Origin: DSNY01 sp016861185
Lineage (GTDB): Bacteria > Pseudomonadota > Gammaproteobacteria > Burkholderiales > Burkholderiaceae_F
DNA length: 64,000 bases
Direction: 5' to 3'
Assembly (NCBI GenBank): GCA_030263275.1
Contig: SZOR01000006.1
Location: 1 to 64,000 of the forward strand
The notes under the pieces were generated by a model. That model was not told where the DNA came from. It was given only the letters and a program-made list of their open reading frames with translations, and ran no database searches. Of this stretch, positions 54,921 through 63,662 are shown piece after piece. Made by a program: the position numbers and the translations under genes. Positions within the stretch are counted from its first letter, which is position 1; every line of letters begins with the position of its first letter.

Positions 54921-55591
54921 CAACAGGTTTCGAGGATGATCAGATGCCGCTGGCCATCCAGCAGCGGGACGCGAAGTTTAACCGTGCGCTGCACGCGGAC
55001 ATCCCCGGGCAGCGCGGCGATCTCCGCCTCGGGCACGACCGCTTTCATCGCGAACCACACGCCGCCCGGCGCGAGCAGATGACGAGTCCACGCAACGAGG
55101 TCGGCGAGCGAAGCGAGGGCGCGCGCGACGATGACGTCGAAACGCTCTGCGGGCTGCCATGTCTCGACGCGTCCGTGCACGACCTCGACGTTCGCAAGCC
55201 GCAGTTCGACGCGCGCCTGCTGCAGAAAAGCCGTCTTCTTCTGCACCTTGTCGATCAGCCAGAACCGCCACTGCGGGCGGGCGATCGCGAGCGGGATTCC
55301 GGGCAGACCACCGCCGGCGCCCACGTCGAGCGCGCGTAACGGCCGTGCGCCGGCGAGCGCGTCGAGCTCCGGGAGGATGGCGAGCGAATCGAGCAGATGC
55401 AGCGGAACGACGTCTTCGGGTCGATCGATCGCGGTGAGGTTGTGGACGGCATTCCACTTGAGCAGCAGCGCGGCAAAACGCGCGAACTGCTCCGACTGCG
55501 CGCGCGACAACGCGAGGCCGAGCCGCGCGGCGCCGGACGCAACGGTGTCCGCCAGCGCGTCGGCGTCACGCGGCGAGCTTGCCCGCGTCAC
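54920..55591 (-). CDS. rsmG: 16S rRNA (guanine527-N7)-methyltransferase RsmG
   Basis: This 223-residue SAM-dependent methyltransferase (GidB) has KWNAVHNLTAIDRPEDVVPLHLLDSLAILP, the SAM loop ALDVGAGGGLPGIPLAIARP and RFDVIVARALASLADLVAWT. GTG at 55591 overlaps the mnmG end by 26 bases. The pair mnmG-rsmG before parAB is the classic arrangement near replication origins. Confidence 0.95.
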   Translation of the reverse strand: MTRASSPRDADALADTVASGAARLGLALSRAQSEQFARFAALLLKWNAVHNLTAIDRPEDVVPLHLLDSLAILPELDALAGARPLRALDVGAGGGLPGIPLAIARPQWRFWLIDKVQKKTAFLQQARVELRLANVEVVHGRVETWQPAERFDVIVARALASLADLVAWTRHLLAPGGVWFAMKAVVPEAEIAALPGDVRVQRTVKLRVPLLDGQRHLIILETC

Positions 55592-57485
55592 GTTTGCTCA
55601 GCCGCTTCAGGTGGACGAGCAACAGCGAGATAGCCGCCGGCGTGACGCCGGAGATGCGCGCGGCCTGGCCGATCGTCTCCGGCCGATGGGCCTTGAGCTT
55701 CTGGCGCACTTCGATCGACAGGCCGCGCACGGCGTCGTAGTCGAGCGATGCGGGGATGCGTGTCGTTTCGCTCGACTCGTGCTTGGCGACTTCTTCTTCC
55801 TGGCGCGCGATATAGCCGGCGTACTTGATGGCGATCTCGACCTGTTCGGCCGCCTGGAGATCGTCGATTCCAGGCCCGCCGAGCGGCTCGCCGTCCGCGC
55901 GGCGCAGCGTGACCAAGCTCGCGTAGGTGACATTTGGTCGCCTCAGCAAGTCAGCAAGCGTGTACTCGCGCTCGACCTCTCTCCCAAGAACTCTTACGGC
56001 CTCTGCACCGGAGAGAATGCGAGGATTCACCCACGTCGACTTCAAGCGCTCGATTTCACGCCTGACGGCGTCGCGCTTGCGGCAGAACGCGGCCCAGCGA
56101 GCGTCGTCGACGCAGCCGAGCGCGCGGCCGACTTCGGTCAGGCGCAGATCGGCGTTGTCCTCACGCAGGCTGAGCCGATACTCGGCGCGCGAGGTGAACA
56201 TCCGGTACGGCTCGGCGACGCCGCGCGTGATCAGATCGTCGACCAGCACGCCGAGGTACGCTTGGTCCCGACGCGGGCACCAGGGCTCGCGCTCTTTCAC
56301 CTTCAGCGCAGCATTGATGCCGGCCAGGAGCCCCTGCGCCGCCGCCTCTTCGTAGCCGGTGGTGCCGTTGATCTGACCGGCGAAGAACAGGGCCTCGATC
56401 GCCTTCGTTTCCAGCGAAGACTTGAGCGCTCGCGGATCGTAGTAGTCGTATTCGATCGCGTAACCCGGCCGCAGAATGTGCGCGTTCTCCAGCCCCTGCA
56501 TCGAGCGCACGATCTGAAGTTGGACATCGAACGGCAGTGAGGTCGAAATGCCGTTCGGGTAGAACTCGTTGGTCGTCAGCCCCTCCGGTTCGAGGAAAAT
56601 CTGATGGCTCGGCTTGTCGGCGAAGCGATGGATCTTGTCCTCGATCGACGGGCAATAACGCGGCCCGACACCTTCGATGACGCCCGAGTACATCGGGCTG
56701 CGGTCGAGGTTGGCGTGGATGATGTCGTGCGTGCGCGGATTCGTATGCGTGACCCAGCACGGTAGTTGCCGCGGATGCTGATCGGCGCGCCCGAGAAAGG
56801 AAAACACCGGGACCGGATCGAGATCGCCTGGCTGCTCCTCGCACCGGGTGAAGTCGATCGTGCGGCCATCGATGCGCGGCGGCGTGCCGGTCTTCAACCG
56901 TCCTTGCGGGAGCTTCAGCTCCTTCAGACGGGCGGCAAGCGAAGTCGACGGCGGGTCGCCCGCCCGGCCCGCCGAGTAGTGCTGCAGACCGATGTGGATC
57001 AAGCCGTTGAGGAAAGTGCCCGCGGTCAGAACGACCGTGCGGCCACGAAAGCGGATACCTGACTGCGTGATCGCCCCGACGACGCGTTCGCCTTCGAGGA
57101 GCAGATCGTCGACCGGTTGCTGGAACAGCCAAAGGTTGGGCTGGCTCTCGAGCCGGGTCCGGATCGCGCGCTTGTACAGGAGACGATCGGCCTGCGCCCG
57201 CGTCGCGCGCACAGCCGGCCCCTTCGAGCGGTTGAGGATGCGGAACTGAATTCCCGCCTCGTCGGTGGCGCTGGCCATCGCGCCGCCGAGCGCGTCAACC
57301 TCCTTGACCAGATGCCCCTTGCCGATGCCGCCGATCGAGGGGTTGCACGACATCTGACCGAGCGTTTCGATGTTGTGCGTCAGCAGCAGGGTACGGCACC
57401 CCATGCGTGCAGCGGCCAAGCAGGCCTCGGTCCCGGCGTGACCACCACCGACGACGATCACGTCGAACTCGGTCGGATAGTCCAT
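55566..57485 (-). CDS. mnmG: tRNA uridine 5-carboxymethylaminomethyl modification enzyme MnmG
   Basis: This 639-residue FAD protein (GidA) works with MnmE to modify wobble uridine 34 of tRNAs. The start at 57485 (MDYPTEFDVIVVGGGHAGTEACLAAARMG) puts the FAD motif GxGxxG at the N-terminus. Others are NPSIGGIGKGHLVKEVDALGG, LKTGTPPRIDGRTIDFTRCEEQPGD and QINGTTGYEEAAAQGLLAG. The C-terminal helical domain binds tRNA/MnmE. It is preceded by two parS sites. Confidence 0.97.
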   Translation of the reverse strand: MDYPTEFDVIVVGGGHAGTEACLAAARMGCRTLLLTHNIETLGQMSCNPSIGGIGKGHLVKEVDALGGAMASATDEAGIQFRILNRSKGPAVRATRAQADRLLYKRAIRTRLESQPNLWLFQQPVDDLLLEGERVVGAITQSGIRFRGRTVVLTAGTFLNGLIHIGLQHYSAGRAGDPPSTSLAARLKELKLPQGRLKTGTPPRIDGRTIDFTRCEEQPGDLDPVPVFSFLGRADQHPRQLPCWVTHTNPRTHDIIHANLDRSPMYSGVIEGVGPRYCPSIEDKIHRFADKPSHQIFLEPEGLTTNEFYPNGISTSLPFDVQLQIVRSMQGLENAHILRPGYAIEYDYYDPRALKSSLETKAIEALFFAGQINGTTGYEEAAAQGLLAGINAALKVKEREPWCPRRDQAYLGVLVDDLITRGVAEPYRMFTSRAEYRLSLREDNADLRLTEVGRALGCVDDARWAAFCRKRDAVRREIERLKSTWVNPRILSGAEAVRVLGREVEREYTLADLLRRPNVTYASLVTLRRADGEPLGGPGIDDLQAAEQVEIAIKYAGYIARQEEEVAKHESSETTRIPASLDYDAVRGLSIEVRQKLKAHRPETIGQAARISGVTPAAISLLLVHLKRLSKRDAGKLAA

Positions 57486-57573
57486 GGTTGGAATCGTCGA
57501 GCGAGGCACGAACCTTTGAAAGGCCGCGGAGTATACGGTTCAGGCCGGAGACGTTAGAAGGGCCCGGACCGAC

Positions 57574-57587
57574 GTTTCACGTGAAAC
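57574..57587. other. parS site 1
   Basis: GTTTCACGTGAAAC is a perfect core of the conserved bacterial parS palindrome, and 15 of 16 positions of the extended form TGTTTCACGTGAAACA match. It is intergenic, 89 bases upstream of mnmG, and about 4.1 kb upstream of parB. Confidence 0.95.
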
Positions 57588-57601
57588 ATCGTCCAATCGC
57601 G

Positions 57602-57615
57602 GTTTCACGTGAAAC
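57602..57615. other. parS site 2
   Basis: A second perfect GTTTCACGTGAAAC core with outer bases GG...CC, giving a 16-base palindrome. Its centre is 28 bases from that of site 1, in the same 181-base interval between the AsmA-like gene and mnmG. Confidence 0.93.
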
Positions 57616-57666
57616 CGGCCGCACCGGAGCCGATCGCGTCAGTCGCTCGAGACGAGGTCGCCGCGG

Positions 57667-59142
57667 CTAACGGCCGAACTGCGGCTGCAGCGCCGTCCCG
57701 CGCACCTTGACATTGATCGGCGCCTGAACTCGCTGTGCACCGAGATCGACCCGCAAGGCGCCGCTTAGGCCGAGGTCGGGTGCAACGCGAATCTCGCCGC
57801 GGGTCGCCATCGCACCCGCGCGACCATGGATGCCGGTCACCGTCAGCCCCGTGCGCGCCAGCGCCACCGACGCCTCGAGTTCGCTGAAGCGCGTGATACC
57901 GCCGCCGGTGACACCGGACGCCCCGCCGCGGGTCGCGGCGTAGCCGAGATTGATTCCGTTCAGCGTCGCCCAGCGGACCTGCAGCGGGCCGGCGGCGACG
58001 GACTGATCGATCGCCTGCGCCAGCGTATCGCCGCGTCCGGCGACGAGCAGGCTGAGCACGGCAGTTCCATGCATCGGGACCGCGGCTTGCCCCTTCGGTC
58101 GCTCCTCCGCCGGCTTGCCCTTGAAGTGCAGCAGCACGGACTCGAGGTCCAGGTTCGGCGCGCGCGCCGTTCCAGCGACGGCCCATTCGACATCGCGCGC
58201 CGCAACCATCAAGCCCTGGACGACGCCGAACGCACCGCCGAGGCTGAAGCTGTCGACCTCGATCAGATTCGGGCGAACGCGGCCGGTCGCGACGACCTCG
58301 GTCCAACGCGCCCCCGGTCCCACGGGCAAAGCCCAGTTCGCCGCGTCGAGCTGGAAATCGACCGTCTCACCCCAGTCGTTGTCGGTTCTGGCGGCAACCG
58401 TGAACTTCATCCGCCCCTCGCTGCCGATCTCGGTCAGAGCGACCGGCGCGAAGCGCCCGTCGGATCCGCGCCTTGCCACGACCTCGTACCGGCCCGGCAG
58501 CAAGGGCATCTCGGCGAACTCGATCGACTCGAAGCGGATCGTCGAAATCGTCGGCGGAATCGCGGCTCCAGCTGCGCCGAGCGACCTCAGCAACGCGAGC
58601 CCTTGCACACCTTCGAGCTTCAGCGGCGCAACCGCGGCCTCGCCCCAAGTCCAGCTTCCGCCGCGCAATGCGCGCAGCGCGTCCTCCCAATTGAAATGCA
58701 GCGAGACTTCGCCGAGCTGATAGGTCCCGGCAACGTCGAGGCCTTTCACAACCAAGCGGGGCGTCGGCGCGAAGCGAAACTCCGTCCCTGCGATTTGTAC
58801 CGGCTGCCCGAGACCTCGGGTCAGGCGCGCGGCGATTCCTGCGGCCGAGACATCATCGCGCAGTGGCAGAAGCGCGAGATAGCCGTAGTAAGCAGCCGCA
58901 CCCAGGATGCCGACGACGAGGAGTCGCTTGAACCAGACCCTGAGCCAGTACGTGTCGAACAACACTAAGCGCCGGCGCGGCGCATCGTCGTCCTCGTCGG
59001 CGCGTGCACGGACTTCCTGCAGGTCCAGGCGATCGGGAACGTTGACGGTCGTGATCGCGAAATCGGTCGCGCGCGTCGGCTCCCACTGTTGCGCGGTGTC
59101 GCCCGATCGCTTGTTTGACTGTGAGCGCACACTGGCTCCCAT
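57667..59142 (-). CDS. AsmA-like/DUF3971-type envelope protein
   Basis: This 491-residue protein has a hydrophilic N-terminus of about 65 residues, one membrane helix (LLVVGILGAAAYYGYLALLPL), then a periplasmic domain of beta-rich AsmA type: LGQPVQIAGTEFRFAPTPRLVVKGLDV, LHFNWEDALRALRGGSW, and a late stretch LRVDLGAQRVQAPINVKVRGTALQPQF. Members of this superfamily are thought to assist lipid or outer membrane assembly. The start has AGGAGCTAAGGA just upstream. The gene is upstream of mnmG; parS sites lie between. Confidence 0.82.
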   Translation of the reverse strand: MGASVRSQSNKRSGDTAQQWEPTRATDFAITTVNVPDRLDLQEVRARADEDDDAPRRRLVLFDTYWLRVWFKRLLVVGILGAAAYYGYLALLPLRDDVSAAGIAARLTRGLGQPVQIAGTEFRFAPTPRLVVKGLDVAGTYQLGEVSLHFNWEDALRALRGGSWTWGEAAVAPLKLEGVQGLALLRSLGAAGAAIPPTISTIRFESIEFAEMPLLPGRYEVVARRGSDGRFAPVALTEIGSEGRMKFTVAARTDNDWGETVDFQLDAANWALPVGPGARWTEVVATGRVRPNLIEVDSFSLGGAFGVVQGLMVAARDVEWAVAGTARAPNLDLESVLLHFKGKPAEERPKGQAAVPMHGTAVLSLLVAGRGDTLAQAIDQSVAAGPLQVRWATLNGINLGYAATRGGASGVTGGGITRFSELEASVALARTGLTVTGIHGRAGAMATRGEIRVAPDLGLSGALRVDLGAQRVQAPINVKVRGTALQPQFGR

Positions 59143-59552
59143 TCCTTAGCTCCTGCCGCGCGCTTGCTCACTGCCATCGGCCACGCGCATCGCCTCTTCG
59201 AAGACGGGCCGGTCTAGCGCGGCCGCCGCAGAATGCGGAACGCGCGATGGCGTGCTCCGACTCGGCAGCCCGGCGTCGCAAGGCCCGCTCAAGGTCGAAC
59301 ATCTTCGAGGTCGTCGCGCAGCGGCGGGCATCATCGCGGCAGCCCAACATGTTCGTCAATGCGCGCCGCGCTGCGCATTCACGCGATGCGCTCGTCGCCT
59401 TGCCGGCCACGAGGGTCGCCCCGTCAATGATCCGGCCCATTCTATCGACGACATCCGTGCAGCATGCGCTCGCAAAGCTCCTGGCCAGGCAGCGCTATTC
59501 GGACGTTTCCCGCGCGCTAGCATCCACCGGCAATCACGAGACGGAGACAACG
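59143..59552. other. Gene-free interval between AsmA-like and aldehyde dehydrogenase genes
   Basis: No recognisable gene, RNA or terminator was found in this 410-base divergent gap. Two short minus-strand frames (59168-59440 and 59146-59334) overlap each other, have Arg/Ala-rich products of no known family, and are not supported. Promoters for both divergent genes should lie here but no convincing boxes were seen. Confidence 0.5.
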
Positions 59553-61130
59553 ATGGCGGAAGCCGACCACTTCAAGCTCACGTATTCGACGATGTTCAAT
59601 CCTCCCGCGGCCCTGCACGAGCGATTCGATGCGGCGCTGGCGCGCGCGAAGCAGGCGCTCGGACGCGACTACCCGCTGTGGATCGACGGTCGCGCGCGCG
59701 CAACCGAACGCAGCTTCGAAGTGCGCTCGCCGATCGCGCGCGACTGGCTGCTCGGTCGCTTCGCGGCGGCCGCGCAGGCCGATGTCGACGCCGCCGTGCG
59801 CGCCGCGCAGAAGGCCTTCCCCGCGTGGGCCGCGACGCCCTGGCGTGAGCGCGTCGCGCAGCTTCGGCGCGTCGCGGCGTTGATCGAGAAACGCGTCTAC
59901 GACATCGCCGCGGCGGTGGCGCTCGAAGTCGGCAAGAACCGGATGGAAGCGCTCGGCGAAGTGCAGGAAACCGCCGATCTGTTCACGTGGTACTGCGACC
60001 AGATGGAGGCGAATGACGGTTTCGCGCGCGAACTGCCGAACGATCCGCTCGCCGGCTGGGTCAGCCGCAACCGGACCGTACTCAAGCCGTACGGCGTTTG
60101 GGCGGTCATCGCGCCGTTCAATTTCCCGTACGCGCTCGCCGGCGGTCCGGTCGCCGCGGCGCTCGCGACCGGCAACACGGTCGTGTTCAAGACCGCCAGC
60201 GACACCGCGTGGAGCGGGTGGCTGCTGCTCGAAGTGTTGCGCGACGCGGGCCTGCCGGCCGGTGTGGTGAACTACGTGAGCGGCAGCGGCGGCGAGGCAG
60301 GTGCGGCGCTCGTCGATCACCCCGGCATCGCCGGCATCACGTTCACCGGCTCCTACGACGTCGGCATGGCGATCCTGCGCAAGTTCGCCAACGGCCGCTG
60401 GCCGCGCCCGTGCATCGCCGAAATGGGCGGCAAGAACGCCGCGATCGTCAGCCGCCATGCCGACCTCGAGCGCGCGGCCACCGGCATCGTGCGTTCAGCT
60501 TTCGGCTTGCAGGGACAGAAGTGCTCGGCGTGTTCGCGCGTCTATGTCGAGAAGCCGGTAGCAGCAGCGCTGCGCGAGCGGGTCGTTGAACTGACGCGCA
60601 AGATCGCGATCGGCGACCCGACCGAGCAGGCCAACTGGCTCGGGCCGGTGATCAACGCGGCGGCATACGAGCGCTACGAAAGATGCGTCGCCAACCTGCG
60701 CGAGCACGGCAGCATCTTCATCGGCGGCGCGCAGCTGAAGGAAGGCGCGCTTGCGCAGGGTTATTTCGTCGCGCCGACGGTGGCGACGGCGCCATTTGAC
60801 TACCGCCTGTGGCGGGAGGAGAAGTTCCTCCCGCTCGTGCTCGTCGGAGAAGTCGATTCGATCGATCAGGCGATCGATCTCGCGAACGCGTCGGACTACG
60901 GATTGACCGCGGGCTTCTACGGCGCGCGCGACGAGATCCCGCACTTTCTCGACCGCATCGAAGCCGGCGTCACCTACGTCAATCGGCCGCAGGGCGCGAC
61001 CACCGGCGCGTGGCCGGGCTATCAGCCTTTCGGCGGCTGGAAGGCGAGCGGCACGACCGGCAAGGCGATCGGCTCGTTCTGGTATCTGCCGCAGTACCTG
61101 CGCGAACAGTCGCAGACGATCGTGGACTGA
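59553..61130 (+). CDS. Aldehyde dehydrogenase, L-glutamate gamma-semialdehyde (P5C) dehydrogenase type
   Basis: This 525-residue NAD(P)-dependent enzyme starts at 59553 with GGAG six bases upstream. ALDH signatures: VIAPFNFPYALAGGPVAAALATGNTVVFK, VNYVSGSGGEAGAALVDHPGIAGITFTGS, EMGGKNAAIV (general base Glu), and the catalytic Cys in FGLQGQKCSACSRVYV. The GQKCSACSR box is the hallmark of the P5C dehydrogenase (RocA/PruA) group, which oxidises glutamate semialdehyde to glutamate in proline or arginine catabolism. It is divergent from the AsmA-like gene. Confidence 0.9.
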   Translation: MAEADHFKLTYSTMFNPPAALHERFDAALARAKQALGRDYPLWIDGRARATERSFEVRSPIARDWLLGRFAAAAQADVDAAVRAAQKAFPAWAATPWRERVAQLRRVAALIEKRVYDIAAAVALEVGKNRMEALGEVQETADLFTWYCDQMEANDGFARELPNDPLAGWVSRNRTVLKPYGVWAVIAPFNFPYALAGGPVAAALATGNTVVFKTASDTAWSGWLLLEVLRDAGLPAGVVNYVSGSGGEAGAALVDHPGIAGITFTGSYDVGMAILRKFANGRWPRPCIAEMGGKNAAIVSRHADLERAATGIVRSAFGLQGQKCSACSRVYVEKPVAAALRERVVELTRKIAIGDPTEQANWLGPVINAAAYERYERCVANLREHGSIFIGGAQLKEGALAQGYFVAPTVATAPFDYRLWREEKFLPLVLVGEVDSIDQAIDLANASDYGLTAGFYGARDEIPHFLDRIEAGVTYVNRPQGATTGAWPGYQPFGGWKASGTTGKAIGSFWYLPQYLREQSQTIVD

Positions 61131-61150
61131 GTTGCGCGCCCGCTGCCGAC

Positions 61151-61642
61151 TCAGCTGAGCATGTAGGCGGCGGCGCCGGTGGCGATCAGTCGGTCGGCGT
61201 CGTCGACCAGGCGCATCTGCGCCGTGCCGACGCGGCCGCCGAGGCGCAGCACCTCGGCGCTGGCCGTAAAGTGCATACCGATGCCGGGCCGCAGATAGTC
61301 GATGCGCAGGTCGATCGTTCCCAGGCGCGCGAACCGCTGCATCACCTGATCGCTGGTCTCGTCGGCGTGCTTCTCGCCGAGGGCGACCATTATCGCGAGC
61401 CCTGCCATCGCATCAAGCGTGGCCGAAATCACGCCGCCGTGCAGTCGGCCGTACAGGAAGTGGCCGACCAGTTCGGGGCGCATCGCGAACCGCAGTTGCG
61501 GCCCGCGGGGACCGAGGCGGAGCACCTTCAGTCCCAGCGTCCGGTTGAAGCTGATGCGCTGTTCGAACAGCTCGGTCAGCGCCGCGTCGAGCTTGCGCTG
61601 TTCCGCGGCGCTGCGGCGCGGTGCCGAAACTCCTGAGGTCAT
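61151..61642 (-). CDS. Hotdog-fold thioesterase family protein
   Basis: This 163-residue protein has a hotdog-type core: FAMRPELVGHFLYGRLHGGVISATLDAMAGLAIMVAL, then LRIDYLRPG and LRLGGRVGTAQMRLVDDADRLIATGAAAYML. LHGGVISATLDAMAG matches the PaaI/YbgC-like region around the active site. It probably hydrolyses an acyl-CoA; the substrate is unknown. It follows livM on the same strand, 65 bases downstream, an atypical partner. The ATG at 61642 has no obvious ribosome site. Confidence 0.82.
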   Translation of the reverse strand: MTSGVSAPRRSAAEQRKLDAALTELFEQRISFNRTLGLKVLRLGPRGPQLRFAMRPELVGHFLYGRLHGGVISATLDAMAGLAIMVALGEKHADETSDQVMQRFARLGTIDLRIDYLRPGIGMHFTASAEVLRLGGRVGTAQMRLVDDADRLIATGAAAYMLS

Positions 61643-61707
61643 GCGCAGCGATGCCGGCACAGCGCGCGGAGCAGCGGCTCTTCCCGCCGCACCGCCGCCG
61701 GGCGCCG

Positions 61708-62676
61708 TTACAAGGGCTTGCGAATCGCGTGGCCGATCTCGCCGATGATGCCGCGGCGGAAGGCCAGCACGCACACGACGAAGATCACGCCCTGCACGAC
61801 GGTCACCCACGCGCCGAGCTGCGCGAGGTAGTTCTGCATCGTGATGATCACCGCCGCGCCGACGACCGGGCCGAAGATCGTCCCGAGCCCGCCGACCAGC
61901 GTCATCAGCACGACCTCGCCCGACATCGTCCAGTGCACGTCGGTCAGCGATGCGAGCTGGAACACGAGCGACTTGGTTCCGCCGGCCAGCCCCGCCAGCG
62001 TGGCCGACAGCACGAACGCGAGCAGCTTGTAGCGGTCGACGTGGTAGCCGAGCGAAACGGCGCGGCTTTCGTTCTCGCGGATCGCCTTCAGCACCTGCCC
62101 GAACGGCGAATGCACGATCCGGTAGATCAGCAGGAAGCCGCCGATGAAGATCGCGAACACGAGCGCGTACATCGCCCAGACGTTCGTCAGGTCGATCAAA
62201 CCGAACAGCTTGCCGCGCGGCACCGCCTGGATGCCGTCCTCGCCGCCGGTGAACGGCGCCTGCAGGCAGAAGAAGAACACCATCTGCGCCAGCGCGAGCG
62301 TGATCATCGCGAAGTAGATGCCTTGCCGCCGGATCGCCAGCAGCCCGGCGAGCACGCCCAGCACGCATGCGCTCGCGGTGCCGAACAGGATCGCCAGCTC
62401 CGGCGTGAAGCCCCACACCTTCGCCGAATGCGCGGTCGCATAGCCGGCCATGCCGAAGAACATCGCATGCCCGAACGACAGCAGCCCGACGTAGCCGATC
62501 AGCAGGTTGAACGCGCACGCGAACAGCGCGAAGCACATCACCTTCATCAGGAACACCGGGTACACGACGAGCGGCGCAAGCACGAAGAAGCCCGCCATCG
62601 CCAGGAAGGCGATCTGCTGATGCCGCAGCACGCCTGCGCCGCGCGCGATCGGAAGTCCGGGAGCGTTGCTCGTCAT
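61708..62676 (-). CDS. livM: Branched-chain amino acid ABC transporter permease (LivM type)
   Basis: This 322-residue inner membrane permease has about ten helices. Signatures include AFNLLIGYVGLLSFGHAMFFGMAGY, ITLALAQMVFFF, FTGGEDGIQAV, LKAIRENESRAVSLGY and FGPVVGAAVIITMQNYL. It forms the channel with LivH. It begins seven bases after livH ends. Confidence 0.93.
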   Translation of the reverse strand: MTSNAPGLPIARGAGVLRHQQIAFLAMAGFFVLAPLVVYPVFLMKVMCFALFACAFNLLIGYVGLLSFGHAMFFGMAGYATAHSAKVWGFTPELAILFGTASACVLGVLAGLLAIRRQGIYFAMITLALAQMVFFFCLQAPFTGGEDGIQAVPRGKLFGLIDLTNVWAMYALVFAIFIGGFLLIYRIVHSPFGQVLKAIRENESRAVSLGYHVDRYKLLAFVLSATLAGLAGGTKSLVFQLASLTDVHWTMSGEVVLMTLVGGLGTIFGPVVGAAVIITMQNYLAQLGAWVTVVQGVIFVVCVLAFRRGIIGEIGHAIRKPL

Positions 62677-62683
62677 GCGGCAC

Positions 62684-63568
62684 CTACTTCTGCGTGCCGA
62701 ACAGCCCCGCGGGCCGGATCAGCAGCACGATCGCCATGATGATGAAGATCACCGTGTTCGACGCCTCGGGATAGAACACCTTCGTCAGGCCCTCGATCAG
62801 CCCGAGGCCGAACCCGGTGACGATCGAGCCCATGATCGAGCCCATGCCGCCGATCACGACGACCGCGAACACGACGATGATCAGGTCGGCGCCCATCTGC
62901 GGACTGACCTGGTAGATCGGAGCGGCCATCACGCCGGCCAGCGCGGCGAGCGCCACGCCGAAGCCGTAGGTCAGCGTGATCATGCGCGGCACATTGATGC
63001 CGAAGGCCTGCACCAGCGCCGGATTCTCGGTCGCCGCCCGCAGATAGCTGCCGAGCTTGGTCCTTTCGATGACGTACCAGGTGCCGAGGCAAATCACGAG
63101 CGACGCGACGATCACCCAGGCCCGGTAATTCGGCAGGAACATGAATCCGAGATTGCGCCCGCCGGTCAACTGCTCCGGCATCGCATACGGCAGCCCGGCC
63201 GAACCGTACTCGTTGCGGAAGACCCCCTGGATGATCAGTGCCAGACCGAAGGTCAGCAGCAGTCCGTACAGGTGGTCGAGCTTGTACAGCTTCGACAGCA
63301 TCAGCCGCTCGATGACCACACCGGTCGCGCCGACGATGATCGGCGCGAGCAGCAGCGACCACCAGTAGCCGATGCCCAGCTTCTCCAGCAGCAGGTAGGC
63401 GCAGAAGGCGCCCAGCATGTACTGCGCGCCATGCGTGAAGTTGATGATGTTCAGCAGCCCGAAGATCACCGCCAGGCCCAGCGAAAGCAGCGCGTAGAAG
63501 GAGCCGTTGATCAGGCCGATCAACAGCTGGCCGAACAGGGCCTGGGTCGGAACGCCGAAGATTTCCAT
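62684..63568 (-). CDS. livH: Branched-chain amino acid ABC transporter permease (LivH type)
   Basis: This 294-residue permease has about eight helices: INGSFYALLSLGLAVIFGLLNIINFTHGAQYMLGAF, LLLTFGLALIIQGVFRNEYG, LRAATENPALVQAFGINVPRM and FAVVVIGGMGSIMGSIVTGFGLG. Partner of LivM downstream and of the upstream binding protein. Confidence 0.94.
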   Translation of the reverse strand: MEIFGVPTQALFGQLLIGLINGSFYALLSLGLAVIFGLLNIINFTHGAQYMLGAFCAYLLLEKLGIGYWWSLLLAPIIVGATGVVIERLMLSKLYKLDHLYGLLLTFGLALIIQGVFRNEYGSAGLPYAMPEQLTGGRNLGFMFLPNYRAWVIVASLVICLGTWYVIERTKLGSYLRAATENPALVQAFGINVPRMITLTYGFGVALAALAGVMAAPIYQVSPQMGADLIIVVFAVVVIGGMGSIMGSIVTGFGLGLIEGLTKVFYPEASNTVIFIIMAIVLLIRPAGLFGTQK

Positions 63569-63570
63569 GG

Positions 63571-63657
63571 GCTCGGACTGCCGATTGCGTCATGCGGATC
63601 GCGTACTACGAACCACGCTCAGTCCGAGCGCAGTCCGCAGTCCGCGATCCGCAATCC
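63571..63657. repeat. GCGGATTGCGGAT-type repeat between the binding-protein and livH genes
   Basis: GCTCGGACTG at 63571-63580 pairs exactly with CAGTCCGAGC at 63620-63629. The adjoining words CCGATTGCG, GCGGATCGCG and CAGTCCGCAGTCCGCGATCCGCAATCC are of the same family as the arrays at 17391-17535 and 3889-3912. Confidence 0.65.
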
Positions 63658-63662
63658 CTCTG

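Noticed and set aside
59146..59440. Two small minus-strand frames upstream of the AsmA-like gene
   Set aside because: They overlap in different frames, have skewed composition and match no family I recognise.
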